This document shows positions 1 through 11,750 of a stretch of DNA of 64,000 bases, piece after piece. Position 1 is the stretch's first letter. Each line of letters begins with the position of its first letter. Below the pieces are notes generated by a model that was not told the DNA's origin, did not search any database, and saw nothing but the letters and a program-made list of their open reading frames with translations. The stretch lies in assembly GCF_027887165.1 (NCBI RefSeq), contig NC_077232.1, positions 6,915,391-6,979,390 of the forward strand, given 5' to 3'. Source of the stretch: Monodelphis domestica. Taxonomy: Eukaryota > Chordata > Mammalia > Didelphimorphia > Didelphidae. The position numbers were made by a program, and so were the translations under genes.

Positions 1-643
1 GGACGGTCAGTCCAGAAAAGGGAAGCCTTGGGGTGACCTGAAGTCAGTTAGTGGAGGAGGAGGGGGTCAGTCTGGTTCTGCTCGGGCCCCAGAGAGCAGA
101 ACCAAGAGGCAAGATCGGTTTTAAGAAAAGCTTCCCAACATTTAGAGCTGGGGGGAAGTTGGCTGGCTCTGCCTTCCCTGGAGGCCTTTCAGCAGTGGCT
201 GTGGAGGAAGGAGATCCCCGGGCTTCTTGGCCCCACTCCTAGCTAAATTCAGCAGAGCCCAGCACCCAGAAATGCTTCATCCAGGGATCTCTGCCTTGGG
301 GATGGGGTTTCTTTGGCTTCCCTTCAGGAGGGTTGGGATGGAATCAGCTTGGGCCAGCCCAGGGAGAACCTCCTCTGTCCAAAGGGGAAACCAGCTTCCC
401 GGCAAACACTGGGCGACTACAGGGGACTGGACATGCCCCTTCCCTGGCTCTTGCCTGCTCCCAACCCTCTTGGCTCTGCTTCCCAAGAAGTTTTGCTTCA
501 ACCTATCCCCTAGCAGTCCACCAAGGCCTCAGGCTCCAACGCTTAAGATCCTGGAGCTGGCTCTGAACTCTGGAGAGGGCAGCTGCATTGGGGAAGAGGT
601 CGTGGGAGAAGAAGGGGCCTGGGGAGGGGGCAGAGGCTGCTAC

Positions 644-3600
644 CTTCCAGGCAGGTATTGGGCTGTACGATAAGCTTGCGAGCCTCCTTCCGCAGCAGTA
701 CCGTCTCCCTGAGGGCAAGGAAGTTCTCAGGAGCAGCATCGGTGACTGCAGAGTAGCCCTGGTACAGAGCCCGCCCGGCGGCCACATCTCCTGTGGACTT
801 TAGCACCTGGGAAAGGAGGCGAAGGTTACCGGGGATCACTTGGCCCCCACTTTACAAATCAAGGAAGCACATTTCTATATCTGGGGCCTTTTTGACATTC
901 CTGTCCCTCAGTCAACAAGCACGTAAGGGTGGACCTATGCTGGGGACTGGGCGAAGGGCTGGGCATACAAGACGGCATTGTCTACACCACTACAGGTGTA
1001 GACATGAAGGGCGCCAGGAGCCTTGGGGGAAGGCCTTGGCAGTCAGACCAACCTGAAAGGCCTTACCTAACCATAGTGTTTGAGCCAATTGGTAAACTAG
1101 GATTGAGAGGCAGAGGGGAAGAGGGAGTGTGTCCCCCTGGGCAAAAGTGTGGAAAGGAGAGATGCGACGGTGGCAGAAGGCTGGATAGGCTCTTCTGGGT
1201 AGCCAAGAGCAGGAGCTGGGGAAGTGAGTGCATCCCGTCTTTTCTGGATCTATTTTCCAGGTCACTTGTTTTTCCAGGGAGACACCTCACATTCTCTATT
1301 TTTTTATTCTGTTGACTTCATTGGATTGTTTCTCGATGTCTTATGGAGACATTCACTTCCGTCTGAGCTTTGTACTTCCTTTTCCATTTGGCCAATTCTA
1401 CTTTTTAGACTTCTTTTCCTCAGTGAACTTTGGTGCCTCCTTTTCGGTGCATTTTTGGATCTCGGGTGTGAGGGCAGTAAAGGCAGAGCAGACCGTCCAA
1501 CTGCAGTGGGCCCAGGGTCAGGCCAAGCAGGACAGCCTAGATATCCTCCATCTGTCTAACCACAGAAGTCCTGCCTTCTCTCCTAGGCTGGGGGACTCCA
1601 GTCTGAGGGTTAAGAGGGGGACGGACGCAGAGAGAACAGGCACCTCCTTTGCTTACCTGGAGCCGTCGCAGGAACTGCTCCAGGGCGGGCTTGCCCACTG
1701 AGCGGATCTTGTGTCGATCCAGGCGCACCCGGGCATCTGGGCGCCCATCAGAGCCGGTGGTGGGGACAACTGTGACCAGGCCTTCCCCAGCTTCTAGCAG
1801 GACCCTCAGGATCACAAAGCGAGCCTGCATGTGTGCCTGCAAAAACCAGATCACATTCAGGATTCTCCTCCCTAACCTCCTCCGTGTCAGCCTGGGCCAC
1901 GAAGGCCAGGGGGGTACACAGGAGGCCGCAGAAGGGCACGGAGTGAGGGCAGCCAAGGGCAGGAAGCGACCTTGTGCATCCCCCCAGCTGCCTCCCCCAA
2001 CCCTATTCCTGGGGCCTGGCCCAGCCCAATGCCACCACACACACCCATGCCTGACCCCCAGACAGACACCCTGGCTTCACAGCTGCTTGCCCACCCTACC
2101 TGTCTCCAGCTGGCTGTCTCAGGGGTGTAGAACTCCAGGCCCAGCAGCCCTGCACGCACCATGTTCAGCCAGTTCACATATACCACGTCCTCGGCCTCAG
2201 GCCCACCCAGTCCAAAGATCCTGGCGGGGAGGGGGGGTGATGGAGGAGTCAGAGGTTCCCAGGCCTCAGCCTTGCCTCTGACCACCCACGGGCCCTGCAG
2301 GTTCCGACCAGGCCCAGGCTCTCCTCCTGCCCCAGCCCCCATCTGCCCTTACTCCAGGACTTGGGGGTGGAGGCAGAGATAGAGCCCCACGCTCTCTGCC
2401 CGGCACTCCTCGTAACTAGATGCGATGGTGCTGAACTTGCTGTCCCAGGTCTCTCCGCTCCGGTACCAGCTACTGATCTGGAGGGGGGCAAGGGATAGGT
2501 GGCTGTTCCCGGGGCCCTGGACATGCTGCTCCCTCTCCCTGATTGTCCTGTCAGGGGTTTCCCAGGATTCCTGAACATCCTCTCCCCATGGGGCTTAGGG
2601 TCACCCCTCCCAAGATTCCCAAGGGCCAGCTCCTACCTGCTCCCCTGTCTCTGGGTTGATCACAGTATTTTGGTCAAAGTTGAATGTTCCCTTGTCATCC
2701 TGTAGGAAGAACCAGTGAATAAAAGGGGGGATCCCCAAGCAAGGGACATCCTGGTCCCAGACGGAGGCCTGTAGGACAGGCCCTGGCCAAGGGGCCCCCC
2801 CACTCCCTTTTTCCTGGATGAGTTCTGTGAATGGCTGCTGATTTCCTACCACACTTACCCCAGCCTCAAAGCAAATGAAAACCCTCAGGCAGAACCAGTG
2901 GGCCCAAAGACCGCAGCCTCCATCCCTCTACTGCCAGCTTCCATGCCTCTTGGCACGCTGGGCCACATCTCCCACTACTCCCCCCTCCCCCAGGGAGGCA
3001 CAAGGGAGCCAGGGGGACGGAGAGCCACAGTCACAGTGGCCGACCTTCCCAGGAACCCCAGGCACCACCTATCTCAGGGACTGCATTTTTTGGTGGATTT
3101 ACGGGGCAGGAAATCAGTGCAAACAAGGAGGGGAGATGGACCCCTACCTGTACCTTATGTGGTATCCTTGATCACCCCTCCCCCCCAGTGCCCAAGAATT
3201 GTGGGCTACCGCCTAAGGCCTGGGTCCTCACCTGTACAAAGAGCTTCCCACTGCCGTGACCCAGCAGCTCATGCAGCCCCACCTGGACTTCAAAGGATGG
3301 TCCTTTCCAGCGGATGTAGAGGTCCTGCAAGGAGAAGGGTCAGGGTTTCCTGTTCACCCCATCCTCTCAGCCCTAGCCACCCCCGGCCCTGCCCCCCTAC
3401 CTTGTCCTCCTCCTCCAGGAAGGTGAGCTTCTCCCGCTGGGTGGCGTAGGCCACGGCCAGCACGTTGCCCAGAGACACGTTCTTAAAGCCGTCCTTCTGC
3501 CGCACGTCATCATCTACAGGTGGGGGGAAGGAGGGAGAAGGGGAAGACAAAGCAGACACCGTGACAAGGGCCCGGGAACAACTCCCACAGCCCAGAATTC

Positions 3601-6600
3601 CCTGACCTCAAAGGGCTCATATCGTCATGGCAGCCAGGGGGCTGGGACGAGGGGCAAAGGTGAAAGGTCATGGGGCAACATTACTTTAAGCAAGGGGGCA
3701 AAACCCCGAGGCAGAATTACAGACTTGTGGCTTGAAGCCCCCCTCCCCCCACTTTACAGGAAGCTGAGGATCAGACTCAAGGCTTACCTAGGGTCCTGCG
3801 GGCATCATGGGGCTCCTGAACGCCAGCCCCCCTCACCCTACCCATCTCTCTCGGGGCAGAGGTCCCATGGAGTAGCCCCAGGCACCATCCCATGGCACTG
3901 CTCACAGTTGGGGATGTTGATGCCAGCAGGGATCCCGGAGCCAGCAAAGGTGAGGACATCGAGGGAAGTGAAGTCGGGGGTGAGGAACTTGTCCTTCTCG
4001 AAGGCGGGGGGCCAGGGCAGCTCCTTTAGCAGCTGCTCCGCACTCTCTACCAGGCGCTCGAACTTGGCACTCATTGACTTGTTGACCACGGCTACGAACC
4101 CTGGAGGACGGCCGTGGAAGGGTGGGCTGGAGGGGGCCCCACTTGACACCCTCCTTCACTTCCCTCACTAGGCCCCAGACTGCCCCCCCAAATGCTCTAG
4201 GGCCCTGTCAACTAGCTTTGCTCCCTGAGACAGAGAAAGGGGGCTACAAGGGGGACAACAGAAAGGGGGTTTGAATGCCAGCTCTGCCATCTCTGCCCTG
4301 GGGAAATCATGGTCTCTCTTGGGGCCATGGGTTCCCCCACTGTAAAATGAGAGATTAGCTGATCTCTACGGCCCAAGGAGAACCCCAGAGGGCTCCCCCT
4401 GAGAGTTTCCGGGTCCAGAGTCATTCCCTAGCTGCCTCCCCGTTAGATGGGAAGCTCCCCGAGGGCAGAGGCCAGGTTTTAGTCACTCTGTATGTCCAGG
4501 GCTTGATCACCACTTGGTGCCTAAACTGGGGCCTTGGCAGTAAAAACACACTGGGGCAGGAGATGGGGTGCTGCATAGCACAGCTGAGCCCAACCTCCAG
4601 GGTCCAGGAGGTCCCTTTTGGTCCCCCCCCATCTGGTACCCAGAGACCAGCCTGGTAGATGCCCCCACAAGATACCTTCAAACTCTCCTCGGGAGCCAAA
4701 GGGGTCTCGGTAACTCTCGATGAAGCCGATGTAGCTGGGGAGAGAAGGGCGGTGATGGGGCTGTGGGGCGGGTAGGACAGAGGCCAGAACCTGGGGACCC
4801 TCCCCCTCTCACCTCTCCACGATGGGGCCCTTGTCCTGAATCCAGAATTGGGAGCCCTTCTTGTGGGCATCGATGGAGCCCTGCGTGAAGCTCTCCACAT
4901 ACTGGCCCAGCATCTGCTCCTGGAAGCTATTTGCTGCGTAGGCCTGAAGGGAAGGACCGTGGGGAGGGGTGCTGTGGCCCACTGGCCTGTCTGCCCCCCG
5001 GAGGGACCATGGGGAGGGGTGCTGTGGCCAACTGGCCTGTCTGCCCCCCGGAGGCTCCGTGGGGAGGGGTGCTGTGGCCCACTGGCCTGTCTGCCCCCCG
5101 GAGGCTCCGTGGGGAGGGGTGCTGTGGCCGACTGGCCTGTCTGCCCCCCGGAGGGACCATGGGGAGGGGTGCTGTGGCCGACTGGCCTGTCTGCCCCCCG
5201 GAGGCTCCGTGGGGAGGGGTGCTGTGGCCGACTGGCCTGTCTGCCCCCCGGAGGCTCCGTGGGGAGGGGTGCTGTGGCCGACTGGCCTGTCTGCCCCCCG
5301 GAGGCATCGTGGGGAGGGGTGCTGTGGCCGACTGGCCTGTCTGCCCCCCGGAGGCTCCGTGGGGAGGGGTGCTGTGGCCCACTGGCCTGTCTGCCCCCCG
5401 GAGGCATCGTGGGGAGGGGTGCTGTGGCCGACTGGCCTGTCTGCCCCCCGGAGGCTCCGTGGGGAGGGGGTGCTGCCCCCCGGAAGGGGCCCAGGCTCTG
5501 CCCTTCTCCTCCCAGCCCCCCGCCCCTCTCAGCCTGGTGGGAGGGACGCCGACACCTTGGCTTTCTCCAGGTGCTCCACCACCTTCCGCAGCAGCGGGGA
5601 GTAGTCCCCCCGGGACACCTGGAACCGGCAGCCCTCGAATTCATAGTTCTTCAGCTTGGGCGTCATGTCAGAGTCTGGGGCAGGCTCTGTGGAGGACAGG
5701 AGTGAAGCCCCTGCTGTGTGCGGCCCAGCACCCCGGCCCGGCGTTACATCCACGAACGCTCCGGACAGACGACAGGCCCGGCGTGGGGGGGCGTACCCAG
5801 GTACGTTCAGCGCCCCATCGTGGGGGGACACACTAGTGTGAGGGGGCCAAGGAGGGCCTCTTCGTGGAGTGGGGGAACCAGGACGAGGACTGCTTGAGCT
5901 GAGGCCTGTGGAAAACCAGGGCCTCCCATGGGGGCTGCCAAGAGGGGGCACGCGGAGGGGCAGCCAGCAAAGGGCGGTGAGAGCCGCAGCGTCACGTGTG
6001 AGCAACGCCAGCGGGCCAGGAGGCAGTAAGTGGGGGAATCCGACGGAGAAAAGCCGGGAAGGCGGAGGAGTCCCCTCCCGGCTGGGCCCCACTTTGGAAC
6101 CCAAACCAGCCTCTTGGCGGTGATCCCGGGGCCTGCCTGCACTTCGGGGTCCAGAAGAACCAGACGAACCTCTACTCCACGGGCTGCCTTCCCAGAGTCC
6201 CTCCCCACGCGACACCCCGGAGGCTCCGGACTCACCTTCTCGGAGGATGGAGGCCAGCCGCACCTCGAAGCACAGCTTCCCATCCGTGTCTGTGCCTTTG
6301 AACAGCCTCGTGTTGTAGGCGCTGAGACTCTGGAAGAGAGGAGTGGGCTGGGCACCCGGGCAGAGGAAGAGCCCCCCCCCCGCCCGGGCACCTCGTCCCC
6401 TGGGCCTCCTACCTGGGAATCCAAGAAGTTCTGGGCCAGCTTGGCATCTTCCAGGGTGCAGTTCTCAGAGAAATATGTGGTGGTGCCCTGGGGGGAGCAG
6501 GGAGCAGGGAGAGGCTACCATCAACAGCAAGGCTCTACCCAAGCCACCAGGCCCAGCCCGTGGACAGCTGCCATGGAGAGGCTGCTGGGGGCATACAAGG

Positions 6601-7593
6601 GGGCCCCAAGAAGGAAATGCACGAGCCTCCAAGCAGGACTGACCCCCTGGGGCATCGGCACCTTGGCCGAGTCCTGAAGGAAGCTGGGCAGGGAGGAAGG
6701 GGACGGGCCAGGCAAAGGCATGGAGGCTGGAGATGGAACCCAGAAGGCTTTAATAAGATACTGGAGGAGGAGGGCAAGTGATCTTCCTCCAGGATGGGTC
6801 TGACCATGTCCTCCCTCCATTCCAAAAGCTCCAGGGGCTCCCTCTTGCCTCTAGGGTCCAATCCAAATTTCGGAAGGTGGTTGGGAGGCTTAAGACGAGC
6901 CTCTAAAGCCCCGAAATGTCTGTGCCACGATGACCAAGTCCCAGGGAGCCGGGCAACTTTGCCTGGGCCCTGGGCAGATACTCCTCGCCCTGAGAACCTC
7001 AGAGGAGGACTTGCCTAGGAGAGTGGGGGACGGACCCCAGGGAAGCCTGAGCTCTGCCACCAAACCCTCCAGCCTGGAGCCAGCCACTTTGCTCTCACTC
7101 TTGGGAGGACATGCCAGGAGGCACGAGTCAAGTGAGATGAAAGAAGGGAAAGATGGCGGGGGAGGGAGGAAGGGGGAGAGGAGGGGAGAGAGAAAGGAGG
7201 GAGAGACAGAGAAGAGAGAGAGAGACAGAAGAGAGAAAGAGAGAAGAGAGAGGGAGAGAGAGAGAAGGAGAGAGAGAGAGAGAGAAGAGAGAAAGAGAGA
7301 AGAGAGAGGGAGAGAGAGAGAAGGAGAGAGAGAGAGAAGAGAGAAAGAGAGAAGAGAGAGGGAGAGAGAAAGGAGGGAAGCAGGGAAGAAGAGAAAGGAG
7401 GGAGAGACAGAGAAGAGAGAGAGAGAGAAGGAGAGAGAGAAAGGAGGGAAGCAGGGAAGAGAAAGGAGGGAGAGACAGAGAAGAGAGAAGAGAGAGAGAG
7501 ACAGAAGAGAGAAAGAGAGAAGAGAGAGGGAGAGAGAGAGAAGGAGAGAGAGAGAGAAGAGAGAAAGAGAGAAGAGAGAGGGAGAGAGAGAGA

Positions 7594-7662
<69 letters not shown>

Positions 7663-7875
7663 GGGAAGCAGGGAAGAAGAGAAAGGAGGGAGAGACAGAG
7701 AAGAGAGAGAGAAGGAGAGAGAGAAAGGAGGGAAGCAGGGAAGAGAAAGGAGGGAGAGACAGAGAAGAGAGAAGAGAGAGACAGAAGAGAGAAAGAGAGA
7801 AGAGAGAGGGAGAGAGAGAGAAGGAGAGAGAGAGAGAGAAGAGAAAAAGAGAGAAGAGAGAGGGAGAGAGAGAGA

Positions 7876-7950
<75 letters not shown>

Positions 7951-10076
7951 GGGAAGCAGGGAAGAAGAGAAAGGAGGGAGAGACAGAGAAGAGAGAGAGA
8001 GAAGGAGAGAGAGAAAGGAGGGAAGCAGGGAAGAAGAGAAAGGAGGGAGAGACAGAAGAGAGGAGAGAAAGAGAGAGGGAGAGAGGGGGGGGGGACAAAG
8101 GAATAGGTGGGGGCCTCAGGAGAGCATGGCCTGCCTTGGCCAGGGGCAGAAATGCTGTTCAGGGAGCTCAGGGGGGATGGTGGAGGAGGCAGGCCGGGTG
8201 CCAGATCCTGGTGGTGTCACTAGGCAAAGGCAAAGCAGGAAGTACACTCTGGAATGGGGAACAGGTGTGCCCAGGCCAAAGAACAATGCTAAGTCCAGTT
8301 TGGCAGGATTATAAAAAGAGGGAGTGATGGGCAAATACCCACGTAAGGCTCTTTCTGGGCTGCCTCTGTCCTTCATGCTGTCAGCATTGTGGTCAAACTT
8401 ATCTTGCTGCTTCTCCCAGGAAACCCTCTATCTCCCACCTCTGTGCCTTTGTCCTGTGCTTGGGAAGCTCTTTCACCTCTATCACCCAGACTCCCTATTT
8501 CCCTTCAAAGCTCAGCTCCAATAGCCCTTCCTATGTAAGAGCCTTCTTGACCCCCCCAAGCTGTGGAGTACTACAGACAGATGGAGAAACTGGGCCTTGC
8601 CCACACTCACCTCTAAAGTCAGAAGCAGGACTGGAACACAGATCTTCCTCCTTCCAAGTCCACTCCAATGACTATCTCCCTCCTCCCTAAGCTTGCCTTC
8701 TCGAACACAGCTCTCTAATTCCTGCCTTGCTCGATTCCCTCTGTCCTCAGGTCCTTCTCATTGCCCTCCCTGCAGAGCCTCATCCTTCCCCCAGGCCTGC
8801 TTACTCCCGCCCCATATCCCCCAACTATGGAAGCTTCCAGAGGAAGGAAACTTTCCAGCCGGAAAGGAAGGAGAGACCCGACATTGGTGCCTGCAGCTGG
8901 GCTTCTCGTCCCTCCCGTCATTCTCTCGTGGGGTGGGGGAGAGAACTTGGGGCCCGTGGAGGACAGGAGGCCTACATTTGGGCTCCCCAAACTCCTGGGG
9001 ACGGGAAAATCCCTCATGACTGGCACCTTGGTTTTCACTCAGCTCTCACGGAGACTCAGCATTTCCTTCAGTTATAAATGGAAGCAATAACATGGAATCC
9101 TAAGAAGGGCCCAGGCTCCACCTGGCAGCCCAAAAGGCCCCCAAGGCCACAACCAAGCCCCTGCCCTGCCTGGATCTGGCCCAAGCCTCTCTTTTGACAG
9201 AAAAGGAAACTGAGGCAGACTTAACTCAGACTCCATGGCCTGCTTCTCTGGTGTACACACACAGATCCAGGTCCTCACCTCATTTCCTAGGCCCAGGTGG
9301 CGCTGCTGGGGCTCCAGAGAAAACATGAGGTCCCCACAAACCTGCCAGAGCTCCCCAACCTCTTCTGGGTGCTCTTGGGCAGCCTGGCTCCCCAACACTA
9401 ACCGTTCCAGCTTCTCCTGCAGGAAAGGAAGGGAGGTTTCAGGGTTAGGCCTGGAAGAGTCACACGTTACTTCCCAAACTTCACCCCAATTAATGAGGGC
9501 TCTCCCTCCAGAAGTCAGAATCCCTCAGTCTGCCCCTCCTTTGACCCCCGGGGTGACACTAGGACCCCAAACAGTTCCCACCAATGTCTCTGTCCCCCTC
9601 CATGGCCTGGCTCACCTTTGGCAAATTGGGAATAAACTTGGTGTCTCCGAAAGACTTGTAGTTGCCCATGTTGGCATAGATGCCAGCAGCATAGACCAGG
9701 AAAGCCTTTTAGGGGCAGAGAAGCAAGTCAGAGAAGAAGGCCAGGCCGGTGCCGGGGCCCCTTCTCAGGAGGAGAGCAGGGAGCAAGTTGGTGCCGTGGG
9801 ACTGACCTGATATTCCTCCTCTGTGAGACCCTCTTTCAGGGCACACTCTTTGAGCTGCTCAGGGTCCTGGGCACGGAAGAGGCGGCTGAGGAGAGCATAG
9901 ATGTGGGGGGCCTCTGGAGAAGTCTGAAGCAACACAACCAGCCCCCCATACCAGGCGGCCCGGGACAAATGGTGTGCGTAGAGCCGCTCAGTGGGTGACA
10001 GCAGCCCAAAGGCCTCTCGGCAGTCAAGGCTGGCCACGCCGATATCGTTGGGGAGGATGTACTGGGGGTCTGCCAT
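644..10076 (-). CDS. DPP3: Dipeptidyl peptidase 3, 16 coding exons, 3' end outside window
   Basis: Cytosolic M49-family zinc exopeptidase that removes dipeptides from the N-termini of short peptides such as enkephalins and angiotensins. Coding exons in transcript order: 10076-9807 (ATG at 10076; exon begins 10081), 9705-9616, 9416-9279, 6487-6413, 6329-6236, 5686-5556, 4943-4813, 4734-4676, 4100-3906, 3513-3401, 3324-3232, 2699-2637, 2477-2353, 2220-2100, 1836-1657, 806-644. All junctions are GT-AG. The exons sum to 2,041 nt (680 codons plus one base), so the catalytic HELLGH falls at residues 450-455 as in the remembered human protein, with no net indels. The N-terminus [13 protein letters not shown] and the core [17 protein letters not shown] are diagnostic. 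The last ~56 residues are encoded left of position 1. It is a neighbour of PELI3 on the same strand, as in human. Identification is essentially certain; exact edges are read by eye. Confidence 0.96.
2353..2477 (-). CDS. DPP3: DPP3 exon with EECRAE second metal motif
   Basis: A 125-bp exon reading [16 protein letters not shown] and then [26 protein letters not shown] is the second conserved M49 motif and supplies the third zinc ligand (a glutamate). The exon ends with a split glutamate codon (GA|G) completed by the exon at 2220-2100, and the pair together is 246 bp, in frame. Confidence 0.93.
2637..2699 (-). CDS. DPP3: DPP3 exon with KEAP1-binding ETGE motif
   Basis: A 63-bp, 21-codon phase-0 exon that encodes [10 protein letters not shown] and then [11 protein letters not shown]. 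The ETGE tetrapeptide is the known KEAP1 Kelch-domain ligand through which DPP3 competes with NRF2. Its presence implies that the non-catalytic NRF2-stabilising role is conserved in this lineage (inference). Splice sites are CAG/GTAGGA on the minus strand. Confidence 0.93.
3232..3324 (-). CDS. DPP3: DPP3 exon carrying the HELLGH zinc-binding motif
   Basis: A 93-bp, 31-codon phase-0 exon reading [16 protein letters not shown] followed by [14 protein letters not shown]. In M49 peptidases the two histidines of HELLGH bind zinc and the glutamate is the catalytic base. All are intact here, so the enzyme is expected to be active. The exon is bounded by a TTGCAG acceptor and a GTGAGG donor on the minus strand. 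Confidence 0.95.
4951..5490. repeat. 50-bp GC-rich minisatellite filling a DPP3 intron
   Basis: About ten and a half head-to-tail 50-bp units; a new unit beginning ACTGGCCTGT starts every 50 bp from 4981 to 5431. Units differ at a few positions, chiefly GGCTCCGT, GGGACCAT or GGCATCGT before the GGGGAGGGG run. The array takes up nearly all of the 612-bp intron between the exons at 5686-5556 and 4943-4813 and runs to within about 20 bp of the 4943 acceptor. It has no stop in any of several frames on both strands, which creates long spurious reading frames. Confidence 0.95.
7140..8095. repeat. GA-rich purine microsatellite array with longer-period repeats, DPP3 intron
   Basis: Nearly one kilobase of pure purine on the plus strand in the 2.8-kb intron between the exons at 9416-9279 and 6487-6413. 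Pure (GA)n blocks (for example about 7596-7658 and 7876-7945) alternate with recurring segments containing GGAAGCAGGGAAGA and GGAGGGAGAGACAGAGAAG, giving a higher-order pattern with several large duplicated blocks. In the transcript this is a polypyrimidine tract. Confidence 0.95.
8470..8575 (-). repeat. L2 LINE 3' fragment
   Basis: Short stretch with AAAGCTCAGCTCCAATAGCCC and then CTTCCTATGTAAGAGCC, the reverse complement of the L2 3'-end consensus (ordinary ancient mammalian LINE). Diverged and truncated; lies in a DPP3 intron. Confidence 0.5.
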
Positions 10077-10175
10077 TGTGTCTGCCAAATGAGGAAGAGC
10101 CGGAAATTCATTCAGGAAAATGAGCATTCCTTAAGTGTCTGCTAGAGGTGAAGACCCGGAAAAAAGGAGCCCCCC

Positions 10176-10353
10176 CTTTAAACCTTTACTGCGTATCGGT
10201 TCCAAGGCAGAAGAGTGCTAAGGGCTAGGCAATGGGGGTTAAGTGACTTGCCCAGGGTCACACAGCTAGGAAGGGTCTGAGGCCAGACTGAAACCCAGAA
10301 CTTCCCATCTCTGGGCCTGGCTCTCCATCCACTGAGCTACCCAGCTGCCCCCA
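10176..10353 (-). repeat. tRNA-derived CORE-type marsupial SINE (family A)
   Basis: The reverse complement begins GGGGCAGCTGGGTAGCTCAG (tRNA A-box-like). It has a GTTT-type B-box region, then the CORE segment (TGACCCTGGGCAAGTCACTT), and ends in the AAGGTTTAAA tail. Nearly full length, in DPP3 intron 1. It is one of about fifteen copies of this family in the window. Confidence 0.85.
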
Positions 10354-10380
10354 CCCCCAGCCCAGCCCAGACTCTTGAGA

Positions 10381-10560
10381 AAATACTATATGCTCACAAA
10401 TAAGTCATGATAAAATACACAGATGTGATGGGGAGTAAAGCAAGGAAGGCTTCCTGTAGGAGATGCCTCTTAAGCTGAGCCTTGAAGGGAATGAGATCCT
10501 GAGAGCCAGAGGTGAGGAGTGAGGTGTTGCAAGCATGATGCAGGAAAGTTACAAGAACAC
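10381..10560 (+). repeat. Unclassified old interspersed repeat
   Basis: Contains AGGAAGGCTTCCTGTAGGAG and GAGCCTTGAAGGGAATGAGA. Similar phrases recur at 13.6-13.85 kb and 45.62-45.9 kb, so it is a dispersed repeat whose family I cannot name. Confidence 0.4.
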
Positions 10561-10929
10561 AAATTTGGCTGAATGTGAGAAAAAACTGCCCAAGAATCAG
10601 GCAGATGCTAGATGGTCACTTGTCAGGAACGCTGTGCGACCTTGGCCAAGTCACTGACCCTCTGCCTGCCTCGGTTTCCTCCTCAGTAAAAATGGATAAT
10701 AAAAACTGCTTTTAGCCTGCTGTGCTCCATTGCTGTGGGGACTCCTTCTGGCTTTGGGATGGTCTCTGCCTGCCGGCCGGCCAGCCCCTTCCCCACCTTT
10801 GTCCATCTCTCCCGGGCCCTGGCCTTGGCCACTTTATTCTCCAGCCTCTTGGATGGACCTCGCACTCCTATCCTGGCTTCCCTTTGGCTTTGGGGGTGGA
10901 GGAGTGAGCAGAGCTCGTTCTCATCAGTG

Positions 10930-11750
10930 AAATGGGGGGAGCAGCCCCGCCCCCACAGCTGGGGGTCCTTCGCTCCCGACCGTGTAAGTGCAGGAGGGGG
11001 GGCAAAGGCCGGCCTGCCCTGAGTCAGCAGCCCCGAGTAGGCCGCTTGGCCCAGGCCGGGAGGCCCGCCCCGCCCCCCCGCAGCCCCGCCCCCTCCGTTT
11101 CTGGCCGGCCAAGTTACTAGCTCCATCCCACGTGGCCGGCTCAGGCATGCAGTTGGCGCTTACTACAAGCTGGCCGATCCGATTCCTGCACTCTTCCCCG
11201 AAGACCTCGGGCTCCTCCCTCCCCATGGCCTCGGGTGTACAATAACTCCGGGGTAGGGGTGGGGCTGGGGCCAAGTCCCAGCACCGCCCCGGGGCCTCAG
11301 TTTCTCCGCCAGGGCTCTGTCGGCCCCAAGGCGGTTGCATTTTGGGCACCTGCTGGCAGGCGGGGCGTTTCCCAGCTCCGAATTCGGCCGGGGCCCTTCC
11401 AGCGCTTGAAGATCCTGGCTGGGGTGGAGAGGAAGCCCCTCTCCCACGCCGCGCACCCCCGCCAAGGCCCCTCTCCGCGCCCCGTCCGCGGCCCCCCGCC
11501 GGGTTGCCCTCACCTGCACCCGCAGCTTCTGGCCCTCACTCCCTCAATCACTTCCTGCTTCCGGCTGCCCATTCATTGGGGCCACGCGGTGCCCACTCCC
11601 TACGCCCAATCAGCGCCCGCCTTCGACGTAACCGGCACTGCCAGAGGCCAATGATAGCGTGAGTCTTCTCCCCGGCCCCACCCTCCTCCTTCCTCTCCAC
11701 CTCCTCCACCACGTGCTGCCAAAGCAGCTGCGGATTGGTTCTCACTGCCG
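10930..11750 (-). promoter_or_regulatory. CpG-island promoter of DPP3 with CCAAT boxes and ETS motifs
   Basis: A GC- and CpG-rich block without a TATA box. It holds four CCAAT/ATTGG cores (about 11574, 11607, 11649 and 11734) spaced through the presumed start region. TTCCTG/TTCCGG ETS-type cores lie at about 11552-11563. NF-Y plus ETS is a common layout for housekeeping promoters, which fits DPP3. A GC-rich flank continues to about 10.9 kb inside intron 1. Factor identities are motif inferences. Confidence 0.6.
11514..11650 (-). promoter_or_regulatory. DPP3: DPP3 5' noncoding exon 1 (right end approximate)
   Basis: On the minus strand a clean donor (GTGCAG|GTGAGGGC, GT at 11513-11512) lies in a CpG-rich segment 1.4 kb upstream of the ATG exon, whose acceptor is at 10082. 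This is the expected position of the untranslated first exon. The transcription start is not visible as a TATA box, so the right boundary is only an estimate. Confidence 0.55.

Noticed and set aside
4421-5836. Open frames of 150-407 codons over the 50-bp array in DPP3
   Set aside because: The unit length is not a multiple of three and all frames are open, so it is low-complexity GC-rich repeat, not protein.
6890-8327. Frames up to 465 codons of Arg/Glu or Ser/Leu repeats
   Set aside because: Pure GA/CT microsatellite translated in frame; no gene features.
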